Shown here: piece after piece, positions 5,063-5,084 of the stretch
Layout of the letters: the number at the start of each line of letters is the position of its first letter
Numbering within the stretch: the stretch's first letter is position 1
Assembly (NCBI GenBank): GCA_937880805.1
Contig: CALGRR010000041.1
Location: forward strand, 1-5,084
DNA length: 5,084 nt
Origin: an uncultured Clostridia bacterium
Lineage (GTDB): Bacteria; Bacillota; Clostridia; Oscillospirales; Acutalibacteraceae
Reading direction: 5' to 3'
The notes under the pieces: generated by a model
Seen by the model: only the letters and a program-made list of their open reading frames with translations
Told to the model about the DNA's origin: nothing
Database searches by the model: none
Made by a program: the position numbers and the translations under genes

Positions 5063-5084
5063 AGGCGCTTGGTATCTTGATCCT
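5059..5084 (+). CDS. Start of a possible next gene in the operon, cut by window edge
   Basis: ATG at 5059-5061 overlaps the DUF3021 stop (ATGA), the same junction as two earlier pairs in this operon. The readable codons give MKALGILI, a hydrophobic beginning that could be a membrane segment or signal peptide. There is no clear Shine-Dalgarno, so translation would depend on coupling. Only eight codons are visible, so no function can be assigned and the call rests on the junction pattern. Confidence 0.4.

Overview
The window reads as part of a mobile element from an AT-rich Firmicute, most likely a gut-type Clostridia (Ruminococcaceae/Oscillospiraceae or Lachnospiraceae). This is inferred from the low-GC codon use, the strong AAGGAGG-type ribosome binding sites, and the pairing of a Relaxase-family mobilization protein and MobC with a ParB-like protein. 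The LytTR/DUF3021 pair is also typical of that phylum. No rRNA, tRNA, CRISPR array or insertion sequence was seen.

Left half (1-2430, all on the minus strand): a mobilization module read in the order parB-like, candidate oriT, mobC, relaxase. The relaxase runs off the left edge. A perfect 20-bp palindrome plus a short hairpin sit in the small gap between parB and mobC, the usual place for an origin of transfer. Both mob genes appear to start on non-ATG codons: TTG for mobC and, most unusually, AUA for the relaxase, directly behind a very strong Shine-Dalgarno that overlaps the mobC stop.

Middle (2431-2709): a 279-bp divergent intergenic region. Toward the right it carries two promoter-like sequences, and between them two 9-bp direct repeats, ACCGATGAG and ACCGATTAG, separated by exactly 12 bp. 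This 21-bp period and the base pattern match the binding-site architecture of LytTR-family regulators.

Right half (2710-5084, plus strand): a tight operon of ABC transporter ATPase, ABC-2 permease, LytTR DNA-binding regulator and DUF3021 four-helix membrane protein, with ATGA overlaps at two junctions and a further gene apparently starting at 5059 in a third ATGA overlap. The LytTR plus membrane-protein pair resembles the LytTR regulatory systems of streptococci (HdrRM/BrsRM type), in which the membrane protein restrains the regulator. The simplest model is a self-regulated exporter or immunity operon: the membrane protein controls the LytTR protein, which binds the direct repeats ahead of its own operon. 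The transported substrate cannot be read from the sequence. The operon may be cargo of the mobile element, but no element boundary lies in the window.
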